From Desulfoluna butyratoxydans (GTDB taxonomy: Bacteria > Desulfobacterota > Desulfobacteria > Desulfobacterales > Desulfolunaceae), in assembly GCF_900699765.1 (NCBI RefSeq), contig NZ_CAADHO010000001.1:248001-312000 (forward strand): 64,000 nucleotides of DNA, written 5' to 3'. The notes beneath the pieces are model-generated. The model saw only the letters and a program-made list of their open reading frames with translations, was not told the DNA's origin and did no database searches. The position numbers and the translations under genes were made by a program. Numbering within the stretch: position 1 is the first letter of the stretch; every line of letters begins with the position of its first letter. Positions 17,619-25,608 of the stretch are shown piece after piece.

Positions 17619-19731
17619 GGGCCGACTCCATTCCGCCGGGCAGGGTGACCTTGCCCGTGGCCTTGATGTTCATGTTGCGGGTGATCTCGCCATGGGACAC
17701 CACCATCACCGATGGAATCCAGGGTTCGATAAGGGCCCGAACATGCCGTCTCAACACCGGCGAACAGAGAATCACCGGTTGAACATTCAATCCCATATTT
17801 CGGTCCACTTCCTTTTGAATTGCCATGATGACCTGTTCCGACACCATGGGGTCCAGGGCGAGCCAGGCACCCCCTTCGGAGTTCTGCAGGGCTCCGCTGA
17901 GCTGGTCTTCCAGGGGCTGGTCCAGAAGGATCACGGGCAATGATCCGTCCCCTTGCTGGTACTGGGAGAGAAAGCCCCTTGCAAGGCGCTGGCGCACGTA
18001 CTCGGTTAACAGGTCCGTGTCCTTGCTCATGGGTGCGTAATCGGCCAGGGTCTCCACAATGGTGAGAAGGTCCCGGATGGAGACGCGCTCCCGCAACAGG
18101 TTCTGGAGCACCTTCTGCACCATGCCCAGGGTCATGAGGGAGGGCACCAGCTCCTCCACGGCCTTGGGGCTGGTCTTGGCCAGGTTGTCCAGAAGGGCCT
18201 GCACCTCCTGGCGCCCCAACAGCTCGTAGGCGTTGTTTCGCACCACCTCGGTGATGTGGGTGGCGATGACCGTGGAGGTGTCCACCACCGTGTACCCGGC
18301 AAACTTGGCGTCCTCCTCCCGTTCAATGGGAATCCAGATGGCCGGCAGGTTAAAGGCCGGCTCACGGGTGGGAATGCCGTCGATGGTCTGATTGACGTCT
18401 CCGGGGTCCATGGCCAGGAGATGGTTGACCATCATCTCGCCTGCGGCCATCTCCACCCCGCGAATCAACATGCGGTACCCGGAAGGCTTGAGCTTCAGGT
18501 TATCGCGGATATGGATGGGGGGCACCACAATGCCCATCTCCGTTGCAAACTGGCGCCTGATGGCTTTGATGCGGCCCAGGAGGCTGCCGTCCTGATTCCG
18601 GTCCACCAGGGAGATGAGCCCGTAGCCCACCTCCAGCTCCATGCTGTCCATGGCCAGAAGGCTCTCCACGTCATCGGGACCGGAGTCGGCCGGGGCCTCT
18701 TCCATCTCGTCGGGGGATATCTCATCCACGGATTCGCCTTCACGGGGACCGAAGGCATAGGTCGCTCCGGCCAGGCCCAGCCCCAGAATCATAAAGGGAA
18801 ACCCGGGCAGCCCGGGGACCAGCCCCAACAGAAACACGATAACCGAGCCGACGTAAATAGGGAAGGCACTGGAGAAAATATGCTTGGCAAACTCCTCGCC
18901 CATGCGCCCTTCGGATCCGGAGCGGGAGACGAGGATACCGGCGGATGTGGAGATGACCAGCGAAGGGATCTGGCTCACCAGCCCGTCCCCCACGGTGAGC
19001 AGGGTGTAGTTTCCTGCGGCCGTGGCCACGTCCATGTCCAGCTGCATCACCCCGATGACGATGCCGCCCAAAATGTTGATGCCCGTAATGATGATGCCTG
19101 CCACGGCATCGCCTTTGACAAATTTGCTGGCACCGTCCATGGCCCCGTGGAACTCTGCTTCACGGGCGATGAGCTCTCGGCGCTTCCGGGCCTCTTCCTC
19201 ATCGATGTTGCCTGCGTTCAGGTCGGCGTCGATGGCCATCTGCTTGCCGGGCATGGCGTCCAGGGTAAAGCGTGCCGCCACCTCGGCGATACGGCCGGAA
19301 CCGGCGGTGATGACCTTGAAGTTCACGATGACCAGGATGACAAAAATCACCATGCCCACCACATAGTTGCCCCCCACCACAAAATTGCCGAAGGCCTGGA
19401 TCACGGAGCCCGCGGCCGAGGCGCCCTCGTTACCGTGGAGAAGAATCAGGCGGGTGGAGGCCACGTTCAGGGCCAGGCGAAACAGGGTCAGCACCAGGAG
19501 CAACGGTGGAAACACGGCAAAATCCGTGGGTTTCACCGTATAAATGGTGGTGATCAAAACGATGATCCCCAGGGTGATGTTCAGGGCCAGGAGCAGGTCC
19601 AGAATCACGGCGGGCAGGGGGAGAATCATGGCGGTGAGGATCCCCATGACGCCTGCCACCACGGCGATCTCCGCCGACTCCTTTTTTAATGCCCCCAAAA
19701 GAGGGGGCGCGTTGCCTGTGCTGCTTGCCAT
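17608..19731 (-). CDS. flhA: Flagellar type III export gate protein FlhA
   Basis: The 707-residue inner-membrane export gate component. The N-terminal 340 residues hold about eight transmembrane helices and the FHIPEP-family signature around RRELIAREAEFHGAMDGA and FVKGDAVAGIII. The C-terminal cytoplasmic domain, which docks substrate-chaperone complexes, starts after an acidic linker (about 345-375). Length is normal for the family. It follows flhB by 169 bp (19732-19900), in which I see no other gene or obvious terminator, and overlaps flhF. Confidence 0.97.
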   Translation of the reverse strand: MASSTGNAPPLLGALKKESAEIAVVAGVMGILTAMILPLPAVILDLLLALNITLGIIVLITTIYTVKPTDFAVFPPLLLVLTLFRLALNVASTRLILLHGNEGASAAGSVIQAFGNFVVGGNYVVGMVIFVILVIVNFKVITAGSGRIAEVAARFTLDAMPGKQMAIDADLNAGNIDEEEARKRRELIAREAEFHGAMDGASKFVKGDAVAGIIITGINILGGIVIGVMQLDMDVATAAGNYTLLTVGDGLVSQIPSLVISTSAGILVSRSGSEGRMGEEFAKHIFSSAFPIYVGSVIVFLLGLVPGLPGFPFMILGLGLAGATYAFGPREGESVDEISPDEMEEAPADSGPDDVESLLAMDSMELEVGYGLISLVDRNQDGSLLGRIKAIRRQFATEMGIVVPPIHIRDNLKLKPSGYRMLIRGVEMAAGEMMVNHLLAMDPGDVNQTIDGIPTREPAFNLPAIWIPIEREEDAKFAGYTVVDTSTVIATHITEVVRNNAYELLGRQEVQALLDNLAKTSPKAVEELVPSLMTLGMVQKVLQNLLRERVSIRDLLTIVETLADYAPMSKDTDLLTEYVRQRLARGFLSQYQQGDGSLPVILLDQPLEDQLSGALQNSEGGAWLALDPMVSEQVIMAIQKEVDRNMGLNVQPVILCSPVLRRHVRALIEPWIPSVMVVSHGEITRNMNIKATGKVTLPGGMESAHGS

Positions 19732-19900
19732 CTCGTGTCTGTCCTGCTCTGATCCGAAGTGTTGTCCGGCTGCGTCCGATATCCGTCAGCGGGCGTCATG
19801 ATTTTGTCACCCCGCCTCCCTGCCGCCCCTTTGTCACCCCCTGGTGCCGGGCCTTGCGGGCAGCGTCCCGACACGTCTTTTGCATCAAAAAGCGATTACA

Positions 19901-20962
19901 TTACCGCCCTTTGAGTCGGAATACGTAGGCGAGAAGCTCTGCCACCGCCTGAAAGAGGTCGTCGGGAATCTCCCTGCCCACCTCCACTACTTTATACAAA
20001 TTCCGGGCCAACGGGCGATTTTCCACCAGGGGAACCCCGTTTTCCCGGGCAATCTCCCGGATCCGCTGGGCAATTTTTCCCGCCCCCTTGGCCACCACCT
20101 TGGGGGCGGCCATCTGCCCCGGCTTGTAAGAGATGGCCACGGCCAGGCGCACGGGGTTGACCACCACCACGTCGGCGTCGGGCACCTCGTGCATCATCCG
20201 CTTTCTGGAGGCCTCGATCTGGAGGTTTCGAATACGGGACTTCACCAAAGGGTCCCCTTCCATCTCCTTGTGCTCTTCCTTGACCTCCTGGCGGGTCATC
20301 TTGAGCTTCTCCTCAAAGCGCCAGCGTTGAAAAACGTAATCAGCCACCGCCACGGCCACCATGGGCAAGGTCACGGCAAGGAAAATTTTAAACGCCACCC
20401 TCCCCATGTAGAGGAAAATCCGCAGGGCCGACTCATCGTAGAGAAGGGGAATGCGGGAGAGCTCCCCTTTAATCACCAGCCACGCCACATAGATGATGAT
20501 GGTGAGCTTGGCCAGACTCTTGACCAGCTCCCCCACGGCATGAAGGGAAAACTTGTTCTGGAACCCCTTGATGGGATCGATGCGCTCGATCTTGGGCATC
20601 ACCGCCTTGGGTGAAATGACAAACCCCACCATGATCACGTTGGAAAAAAGCCCCAGCACAAACACCGCCAGAAGCACCGGTGCCATGATGAGGAGAAAGA
20701 GCCACCCCATATGGAAACACAGATCCACCACGGCCTTGAGGGTCAGCGCCTCCACCGACTCAAAGGCAAAGGCGTCCCGGAAGAGATCCTCAAAATGCCC
20801 GGAGATAAAGCTGGAGGTCAACAAAAGAATGAAAATGGCCCCCAAAAGCACAAAAACCGACGGCAGCTCGGCGCTTCGGGCCACGTCCCCTTCTTCCCGT
20901 GCCTTCTCCCGTTTTTTCGGGGTGGCCGGTTCAGTCTTTTCCTGCATGGAGTCTTCAGCCAC
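19901..20962 (-). CDS. flhB: Flagellar export switch protein FlhB with variant NPVR cleavage motif
   Basis: The 353-residue protein belongs to the flagellar type III export apparatus and governs the switch from hook to filament secretion. It has the basic N terminus (TPKKREKAREEGDVARS), four transmembrane helices (about 35-55, 85-110, 140-165, 185-210) and a C-terminal cytoplasmic domain. The autocleavage site, normally Asn-Pro-Thr-His, reads N269-P270-V271-R272 here. The Asn and Pro needed for cleavage are kept while Thr and His are replaced. It overlaps fliR by 8 nt. Confidence 0.96.
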   Translation of the reverse strand: MAEDSMQEKTEPATPKKREKAREEGDVARSAELPSVFVLLGAIFILLLTSSFISGHFEDLFRDAFAFESVEALTLKAVVDLCFHMGWLFLLIMAPVLLAVFVLGLFSNVIMVGFVISPKAVMPKIERIDPIKGFQNKFSLHAVGELVKSLAKLTIIIYVAWLVIKGELSRIPLLYDESALRIFLYMGRVAFKIFLAVTLPMVAVAVADYVFQRWRFEEKLKMTRQEVKEEHKEMEGDPLVKSRIRNLQIEASRKRMMHEVPDADVVVVNPVRLAVAISYKPGQMAAPKVVAKGAGKIAQRIREIARENGVPLVENRPLARNLYKVVEVGREIPDDLFQAVAELLAYVFRLKGR

Positions 20963-21746
20963 GGGTGCCTCCCATCATCTCCAGCATGTGGGTGAGAAGG
21001 GTGGCGTAGTCCCCTACAAAGCGCCCCACCATGATGTGAATCACCTGAAGGGTAAGGCCAAAGAGAAAAAGCCCCACGGCGATCTTCACCGGAAAAGCCA
21101 GCACCAGAACGTTCATCTGGGGCACAAAACGGGCGCACATGCCAAAGGCACAGCTCGTAAAGAAAAGGGCCACCATGGTGGGGGCCGCCACGCGTATGCC
21201 CACGGTGAACATGGCGGAAACCAGGGTCTCCAGGGTGTTCCAGAGGCTCTGGGTGAGCAGCAGCCCCCCGGGCTTCACCAGAAAAAAACTGTCGGCCAAC
21301 GCGGTGATCACCACATGGTGCCCCCCGAAGGCCAGAAAAAGGAGCGTGGCCACGAGATACCCCACCTGGCTCATGATGGCCATGGGCGACCCGGACTGGG
21401 GATCGATGGTGTTGATCATGGAAAAACCCATCTGAAAACTGATGATGCCCCCTGCCAGCTGAATGGCCGCAAAAAAGAGACGGGCGGAAAGGGCCAGGCA
21501 CATCCCGAGGATCAACTCCGCCCCCATGGTGATCACCATGGGCACGGTCCCGTGGGGAAACACCGGAGCGGTTTTGGCTGCCACGGGCCAGAGGGTAAAG
21601 GCCAGCACCAGGGAGAGGGCGGTTTTCACCCGCACCGGGATCACCGGGCTGCCGAAGAAAGGAAAGAGAAAAAGAAGGGTGCTCACCCGCAAAAGCACCA
21701 GCAGGAAGATGCGGAACTCCGCGGTGGGAAAATTAAGGATCTCCAT
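20955..21746 (-). CDS. fliR: Flagellar export protein FliR
   Basis: The 263-residue polytopic membrane protein forms the export gate with FliP and FliQ. It has about six hydrophobic helices and typical stretches such as FFGSPVIPVRVKTALSLVLAF near residue 30 and GGIISFQMGFSMINTIDPQSG in the middle. Its length is close to the family norm. It begins 4 bp after the fliQ stop and overlaps flhB by 8 nt, as expected for a translationally coupled export operon. Confidence 0.96.
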   Translation of the reverse strand: MEILNFPTAEFRIFLLVLLRVSTLLFLFPFFGSPVIPVRVKTALSLVLAFTLWPVAAKTAPVFPHGTVPMVITMGAELILGMCLALSARLFFAAIQLAGGIISFQMGFSMINTIDPQSGSPMAIMSQVGYLVATLLFLAFGGHHVVITALADSFFLVKPGGLLLTQSLWNTLETLVSAMFTVGIRVAAPTMVALFFTSCAFGMCARFVPQMNVLVLAFPVKIAVGLFLFGLTLQVIHIMVGRFVGDYATLLTHMLEMMGGTRG

Positions 21747-21750
21747 GGGC

Positions 21751-22020
21751 CTACCGGATGTACATGGGGATGTTTTCGATCACCCGGATGGTAAAGGTGG
21801 TGATCTTCTCCAGCATCCAGGGTAAAAAGAAGAGAAACCCCAAAAGTACGGCCACGATCTTGGGCACAAAGCTCAAGGTCATCTCCTGAATGGAGGTGAC
21901 CGCCTGAAAAATGGAAATCAACAGACCCACCAGAAGCCCCAGAAGCAGCATGGGAGCAGAGAGCAGCAACGTCAAGATGATGCTCTCCTTGGCAAAGGTC
22001 ACCACAAATTCAGGGGTCAT
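21751..22020 (-). CDS. fliQ: Flagellar export protein FliQ
   Basis: The 89-residue protein has two transmembrane helices (about 15-38 and 52-75) and the conserved linker ISIFQAVTSIQEMTLSFVPK, and is part of the FliPQR export gate. GAGGAG stands 9 nt before the ATG. Upstream, instead of the usual close link to fliP, a 197-bp hairpin element separates the genes (22063-22259), while the ribosome binding site remains intact. Confidence 0.96.
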   Translation of the reverse strand: MTPEFVVTFAKESIILTLLLSAPMLLLGLLVGLLISIFQAVTSIQEMTLSFVPKIVAVLLGFLFFLPWMLEKITTFTIRVIENIPMYIR

Positions 22021-22062
22021 TACACAAACTCCTCGTTTAAATGACAGACGTCAAAAAGCCAA

Positions 22063-22259
22063 GCCTCCGGCGGCAAGGTGTGCCACCTTGAAAGCAGGTT
22101 GCCATTGCGCTTTTCCCTTCGTGCCTCAGGGAAAATCACAATGTCGGCCACACGAGCAGACATTTTTTTGCCTGATTCTCGACAAAGGCCTGCCCCTGAC
22201 ATCAAAACCTGTTTATCAAACTTTTCAAAAGTTTGGCCCCCGGCAGGGCCGCCGGAGGC
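22063..22259 (-). repeat. Hairpin-rich intergenic element, copy 2 (fliP-fliQ)
   Basis: This copy runs in the opposite orientation to copy 1. On the minus strand it starts GCCTCCGGCGGCCCTGCC, contains the palindrome CAAACTTTTGAAAAGTTTG, the variable-arm stem (22101-22109 with 22137-22145) and an AAGGTG/CACCTT hairpin, and ends GCCGCCGGAGGC. It begins 7 bp after the fliP stop codon and ends 42 bp before fliQ. Confidence 0.82.
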
Positions 22260-22266
22260 ATATCCC

Positions 22267-23040
22267 TTATACCCCGAAGCTTTTGACCAGGGACCCCACG
22301 ATGAGGTTCCAGCCGTCCACCAGCACAAACAGCATGAGCTTGAAGGGAAGGGAGATCATCACAGGGGGCAGCATCATCATGCCCATGGAGAGAAGCACGC
22401 TGGCCACCACCATGTCCAGGATAATGAAGGGAACATAGATGAGAAAGCCGATGATAAAGGCCGTCTGCAGCTCGCTGATGACAAAGGCGGGCACCAGGGT
22501 GGTGAGGGGCAAGTCATCATGGGTTTCCGGCCGCTTGTCCCGGGCGACCTTGACAAACAGGGCGATGTCCTTTTCCCGGGTGTTGGCCAGCATGAACTTT
22601 TTCACCGGCTTTTCCACCTCACGGACCATCTCGGTAAAGGGGATCTTCTCCTCCAGGTAGGGGTTGAGTCCCTTGTCGTAGGCCTCCTGCCACACCGGCT
22701 TCATGACAAAAAAGGTAATGAACAGGGCCAGGCCCACCAGCACCTGGTTGGGGGGCGCCGACTGGGTGGCCAGGGCCTGGCGGAGAAAGTGGAACACCAC
22801 CACCACCCGGGTAAAGGAGGTCATGAGAATAAGAATGGTAGGAGCCAGGGCCAACACCGTAAGAAGGGCCAGCACCTCCAGGGCAACGCCCACCTCCGAA
22901 GGAGAGGTGGCCTGCCCCACCCCGATCTGAAGGGAGGGGATGGGAAACTCGGCCCAGGCACTCACGGGCAAAAGCAACAACACCCCGGTTAAAGCGGCCG
23001 GGCAGAGGCGCCTTATCAGCCCATTGCGATCACGTCTCAT
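22267..23040 (-). CDS. fliP: Flagellar export protein FliP
   Basis: The 257-residue export gate protein has an N-terminal signal peptide, a short periplasmic region and about four transmembrane helices. Typical segments are LLTVLALAPTILILMTSFTR, LRQALATQSAPPNQVLVGLAL and MGMMMLPPVMISLPFK. The ATG at 23040 is preceded by GGGGAGG and overlaps fliO by 11 nt; the frame is open to 23151 but that part lies inside fliO and is not family-like. Downstream fliQ is displaced by a hairpin element. Confidence 0.96.
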   Translation of the reverse strand: MRRDRNGLIRRLCPAALTGVLLLLPVSAWAEFPIPSLQIGVGQATSPSEVGVALEVLALLTVLALAPTILILMTSFTRVVVVFHFLRQALATQSAPPNQVLVGLALFITFFVMKPVWQEAYDKGLNPYLEEKIPFTEMVREVEKPVKKFMLANTREKDIALFVKVARDKRPETHDDLPLTTLVPAFVISELQTAFIIGFLIYVPFIILDMVVASVLLSMGMMMLPPVMISLPFKLMLFVLVDGWNLIVGSLVKSFGV

Positions 23041-23431
23041 CCGGGGCCTCCCCTTGCTTTGCCTCGCCCCTGGCCATGCGGCGCCTGAGCAGGGTCTCGA
23101 AAAAAGACGGAGAGGCCTCGTCCGCATCGGCCGTGGCCTCAACCTCACCAAAGGTATGCAGGGTACTGATCCCGGCCGGGGTCACCCCCAGAAGCAGGCG
23201 CACGCCCTCCACATCCACGAGCATAAGGCGCTCCTTGGGCCCTAAATGGTAAGTCCCCCGTACCGCCACGGCTCCCTGGCCCGCAAGCTGCCGCATGCCG
23301 CCGATGCGCTTCAAAAGAAACACAACGCCCATGAGCACGGCCAGCACAACAAGCAGCATGCCCCCGGTTTTCAGCACCAGCGCCCCCATGTCGGGGATCG
23401 CTGAAATATCCTGAACCGCTCCCGCCTCCAC
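23030..23431 (-). CDS. fliO: Flagellar biosynthetic protein FliO
   Basis: The 133-residue protein has one transmembrane helix (about 17-40) followed by a small cytoplasmic domain with GPKERLMLVDVEGVRLLLGVT, the conserved part of FliO. It helps FliP assemble. It lies between fliN (12 bp upstream on the strand) and fliP (11-nt overlap), the usual place. The C-terminal tail is short and charged. Confidence 0.9.
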   Translation of the reverse strand: MEAGAVQDISAIPDMGALVLKTGGMLLVVLAVLMGVVFLLKRIGGMRQLAGQGAVAVRGTYHLGPKERLMLVDVEGVRLLLGVTPAGISTLHTFGEVEATADADEASPSFFETLLRRRMARGEAKQGEAPDET

Positions 23432-23443
23432 GGCCTTCCCCCC

Positions 23444-23761
23444 TTACGACCTCAAGCTGCGCACCCGTTCCATGGGGGTGATGATGTCGGTTAAACGTAC
23501 GCCGAACTTCTCGTTGACCACCACCACCTCGCCCCGGGCCACCAGCTTCCTGTTGATGTAGATCTCCAGGGGCTCGCCGGCCAGCTTGTCCAGCTCCACG
23601 ATGGAGCCCTGGCCAAGCTGGAGCAGGTCGTTGACCAGCATCTTTCGACGGCCCAGCTCCACGGAGAGTTCCAGGGGGATATCCAGGATAAAATCGATGT
23701 CCTGGGTTTCGGCTCCGAAATCGTCCATTTCGTCAGTTTTGTTGCCGTTGTTATCTTCCAT
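23444..23761 (-). CDS. fliN: Flagellar motor switch protein FliN
   Basis: The 105-residue protein forms the lower C-ring with FliM. After an acidic N terminus (about 25 residues) the SpoA domain begins: LDIPLELSVELGRRKM, LLQLGQGSIVELDKLAGEPLEI, and VARGEVVVVNEKFGVRLTDI, as in nearly all FliN proteins. It follows fliM by 17 bp. Confidence 0.96.
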   Translation of the reverse strand: MEDNNGNKTDEMDDFGAETQDIDFILDIPLELSVELGRRKMLVNDLLQLGQGSIVELDKLAGEPLEIYINRKLVARGEVVVVNEKFGVRLTDIITPMERVRSLRS

Positions 23762-23778
23762 TTAGGTCTGTCCCTTTG

Positions 23779-24759
23779 CTATCGGGTGTAGAGTTTTTCT
23801 TCAATGCTGAAGGCCTGGAACCCACGCTGGGTCCCGGCAAAGCCCTTGAGCTTCTTCACGCCGCCCACCATGGCCAGAAGGGTGTCTGAGGCATCCTGGG
23901 TCAGCTCGATGACATCCCCCTCCTTCAAGCCGATGAGGCGCTCACCGGTAATTTCAGCCGTGCCCAGGCTCACCGCCATCTCCACCTCGGAGTCGAAGAT
24001 GATCTCCTTGAGGCGTTTCTGCCAGGTGTAGTCCACGTCCTCGGTTTCCGCCTGGAACCCGGCGGAGAGCTTGCCGCGGATGGGCTCGATCATGGCATAG
24101 GGGATGCACACGATGAGGGTGCCCGCCGACTGCTCCAGCTCCACCTCAAAGCGGGAGACGATGACCAGGTCCGTGGGCATGACAATGGCGGCAAACTGGG
24201 GGTTCACCTCGGACCGGACCATGGCGGGGTGCACCTGCTCCACCGGCATCCAGGCCGTCTCGAAATCCTTGAGGCAGGCCTTCACCACCTTGAGGATCAT
24301 GGCCTGCTCGATGCTGGTAAACTCCCTGCCGTCCACCCGGGCCGTGGAGTTGCCCTTGCCTCCGAAAAACTGATCGATGAGGTTGAAGACCAGGCGACTC
24401 TCCATGACAAACAGGGCGTGGCCCCTCAAGGGCTCCAGCCGAAACACATGGAGGCTCGTGGGCACGGGCAGGCTGCGGCCGAATTCGGCAAACTTCAGGA
24501 TATCGTGGGACTCTGCCGCAATGTCCACGTTGGTATGCAGAAGGGCCGACAGGCTCGTGCGGATCTCCCGGGCAAACCGGTCGTTCAGGACCTCAAAGGT
24601 GGGCATGCGCCCACGCACCACCTGGTCCTGGCTGGTAAAGTCGTAGGGAAGCACCCCGTCGGGGTCGGGCTGGCCCGATTCGGTCTCCGTTTCAATGTCT
24701 CCGGTGCTCAGGCCGGACAGGAGGCTGTCCACCTCCTCCTGTGACAGAATATCGCTCAT
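23779..24759 (-). CDS. fliM: Flagellar motor switch protein FliM
   Basis: The 326-residue C-ring protein binds phosphorylated CheY through an N-terminal peptide, here DILSQEEVDSLLSG (residues 3-16), then has a CheC-like middle domain with FFGGKGNSTARVDGREFTSIEQ-type residues (GGKG motif) and a C-terminal SpoA domain (about 245-320). I prefer the ATG at 24759 with AGGTGG before it to the GTG at 24765. It starts 6 bp after the fliL stop. Confidence 0.96.
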   Translation of the reverse strand: MSDILSQEEVDSLLSGLSTGDIETETESGQPDPDGVLPYDFTSQDQVVRGRMPTFEVLNDRFAREIRTSLSALLHTNVDIAAESHDILKFAEFGRSLPVPTSLHVFRLEPLRGHALFVMESRLVFNLIDQFFGGKGNSTARVDGREFTSIEQAMILKVVKACLKDFETAWMPVEQVHPAMVRSEVNPQFAAIVMPTDLVIVSRFEVELEQSAGTLIVCIPYAMIEPIRGKLSAGFQAETEDVDYTWQKRLKEIIFDSEVEMAVSLGTAEITGERLIGLKEGDVIELTQDASDTLLAMVGGVKKLKGFAGTQRGFQAFSIEEKLYTR

Positions 24760-24765
24760 GGCCAC

Positions 24766-25227
24766 CTACAGGATAAAAAATTCAGTGATATAAACGCCCT
24801 TAACGCGCCCGCTCTCCAGAAGACCGTTGACCAGGCGAAGGGTCTCGTACTTGAGGCGTACCCTGCTTCCGCTGCGCTCCATCTCCTCCACGGACCGACC
24901 GGCAAGGGCAAGACCCAGCGCTTCGACGATCTCCTCCTTGCGAAGGGTCATCTCCTCGGCCAGCCCCTCGGAGTTGAGGTCAAAGCTGAACCCGAGGGTC
25001 AGGGTCCGGTCCCCCATACGCCCGGAAAGGGGCACCTGAATGTCCGTCAGGGGCCACAGGGCCTGGAAGGGCTCCTTGTGACGCGGCGGCAGGGGTTCGG
25101 TCTCTGCGGCGACCTCCTTGTCGGATTCCCCGAAAAGAAACCACGCCGCACCGGCACAAGCTACAGCCAGAAGAAGGCATCCCGCAAGGATGATCACCAT
25201 TTTTTTATTTTTCAAGAAACCCGGCAT
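24766..25227 (-). CDS. fliL: Flagellar basal body-associated protein FliL
   Basis: The 153-residue protein has one transmembrane helix (about 11-30) and a periplasmic FliL domain ending VKGVYITEFFIL. FliL stabilises stators around the motor. The ATG at 25227 (MPGFLKNKK) is chosen because upstream codons in the open frame (to 25470) cross the sigma-54 promoter and look non-coding. It is the first gene of the long export and switch operon. Confidence 0.9.
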   Translation of the reverse strand: MPGFLKNKKMVIILAGCLLLAVACAGAAWFLFGESDKEVAAETEPLPPRHKEPFQALWPLTDIQVPLSGRMGDRTLTLGFSFDLNSEGLAEEMTLRKEEIVEALGLALAGRSVEEMERSGSRVRLKYETLRLVNGLLESGRVKGVYITEFFIL

Positions 25228-25367
25228 GACTCGCCTTTCGCCTTCGTTGTGTCTCCAAACCCCAAGGGGATCAGCCGGGTATGCCCGACAGGGACTTGAG
25301 ACGCCCACTGGAAATGCCACGGGCCCCGGGCCCCGGATACGGCCCCAAGCGCGCCACCCGAAGGTAG

Positions 25368-25383
25368 AGCAACCACCGTGCCA
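25368..25383 (-). promoter_or_regulatory. Sigma-54 promoter of the fliL operon
   Basis: On the minus strand TGGCACGGTGGTTGCT matches the -24/-12 consensus almost perfectly (TGGCAC-N5-TTGCW), with 10 bp between GG and GC. The start of transcription would be near 25357, about 130 nt before fliL. Confidence 0.85.
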
Positions 25384-25537
25384 ACACCCCCTGGATTCCC
25401 CTTTTCTTCGCAAGAGCTCAAAAAAGTTCGATGTATTTCGAGGCATTGCAACACAGGCCGCCCATGACAAGCGTCCCTGCGGCGCACCCCCTCTTTTTCA
25501 GGTATCGGCAGAATCGTCAAAAACATGACACCCGAAC

Positions 25538-25584
25538 AAAAAAAACGCGGCCCCGGGCAATGCTCCCCGGTTCGGCCGCGTTTT
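25538..25584 (-). terminator. Terminator after flgE
   Basis: Arms 25542-25552 and 25574-25584 (AAAACGCGGCC/GGCCGCGTTTT) with an inner CCGGG/CCCGG stem, and a T run on the minus strand at the 25538 side. It ends the fliK-flgD-flgE unit before the fliL promoter. Confidence 0.9.
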
Positions 25585-25608
25585 CTAAAAAAGCCATAGA
25601 TACCCTGG

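Noticed and set aside
18256..19689. Long plus-strand frame antisense to flhA, rich in Gly and His
   Set aside because: Composition is that of a codon-bias shadow; flhA on the other strand is certain.
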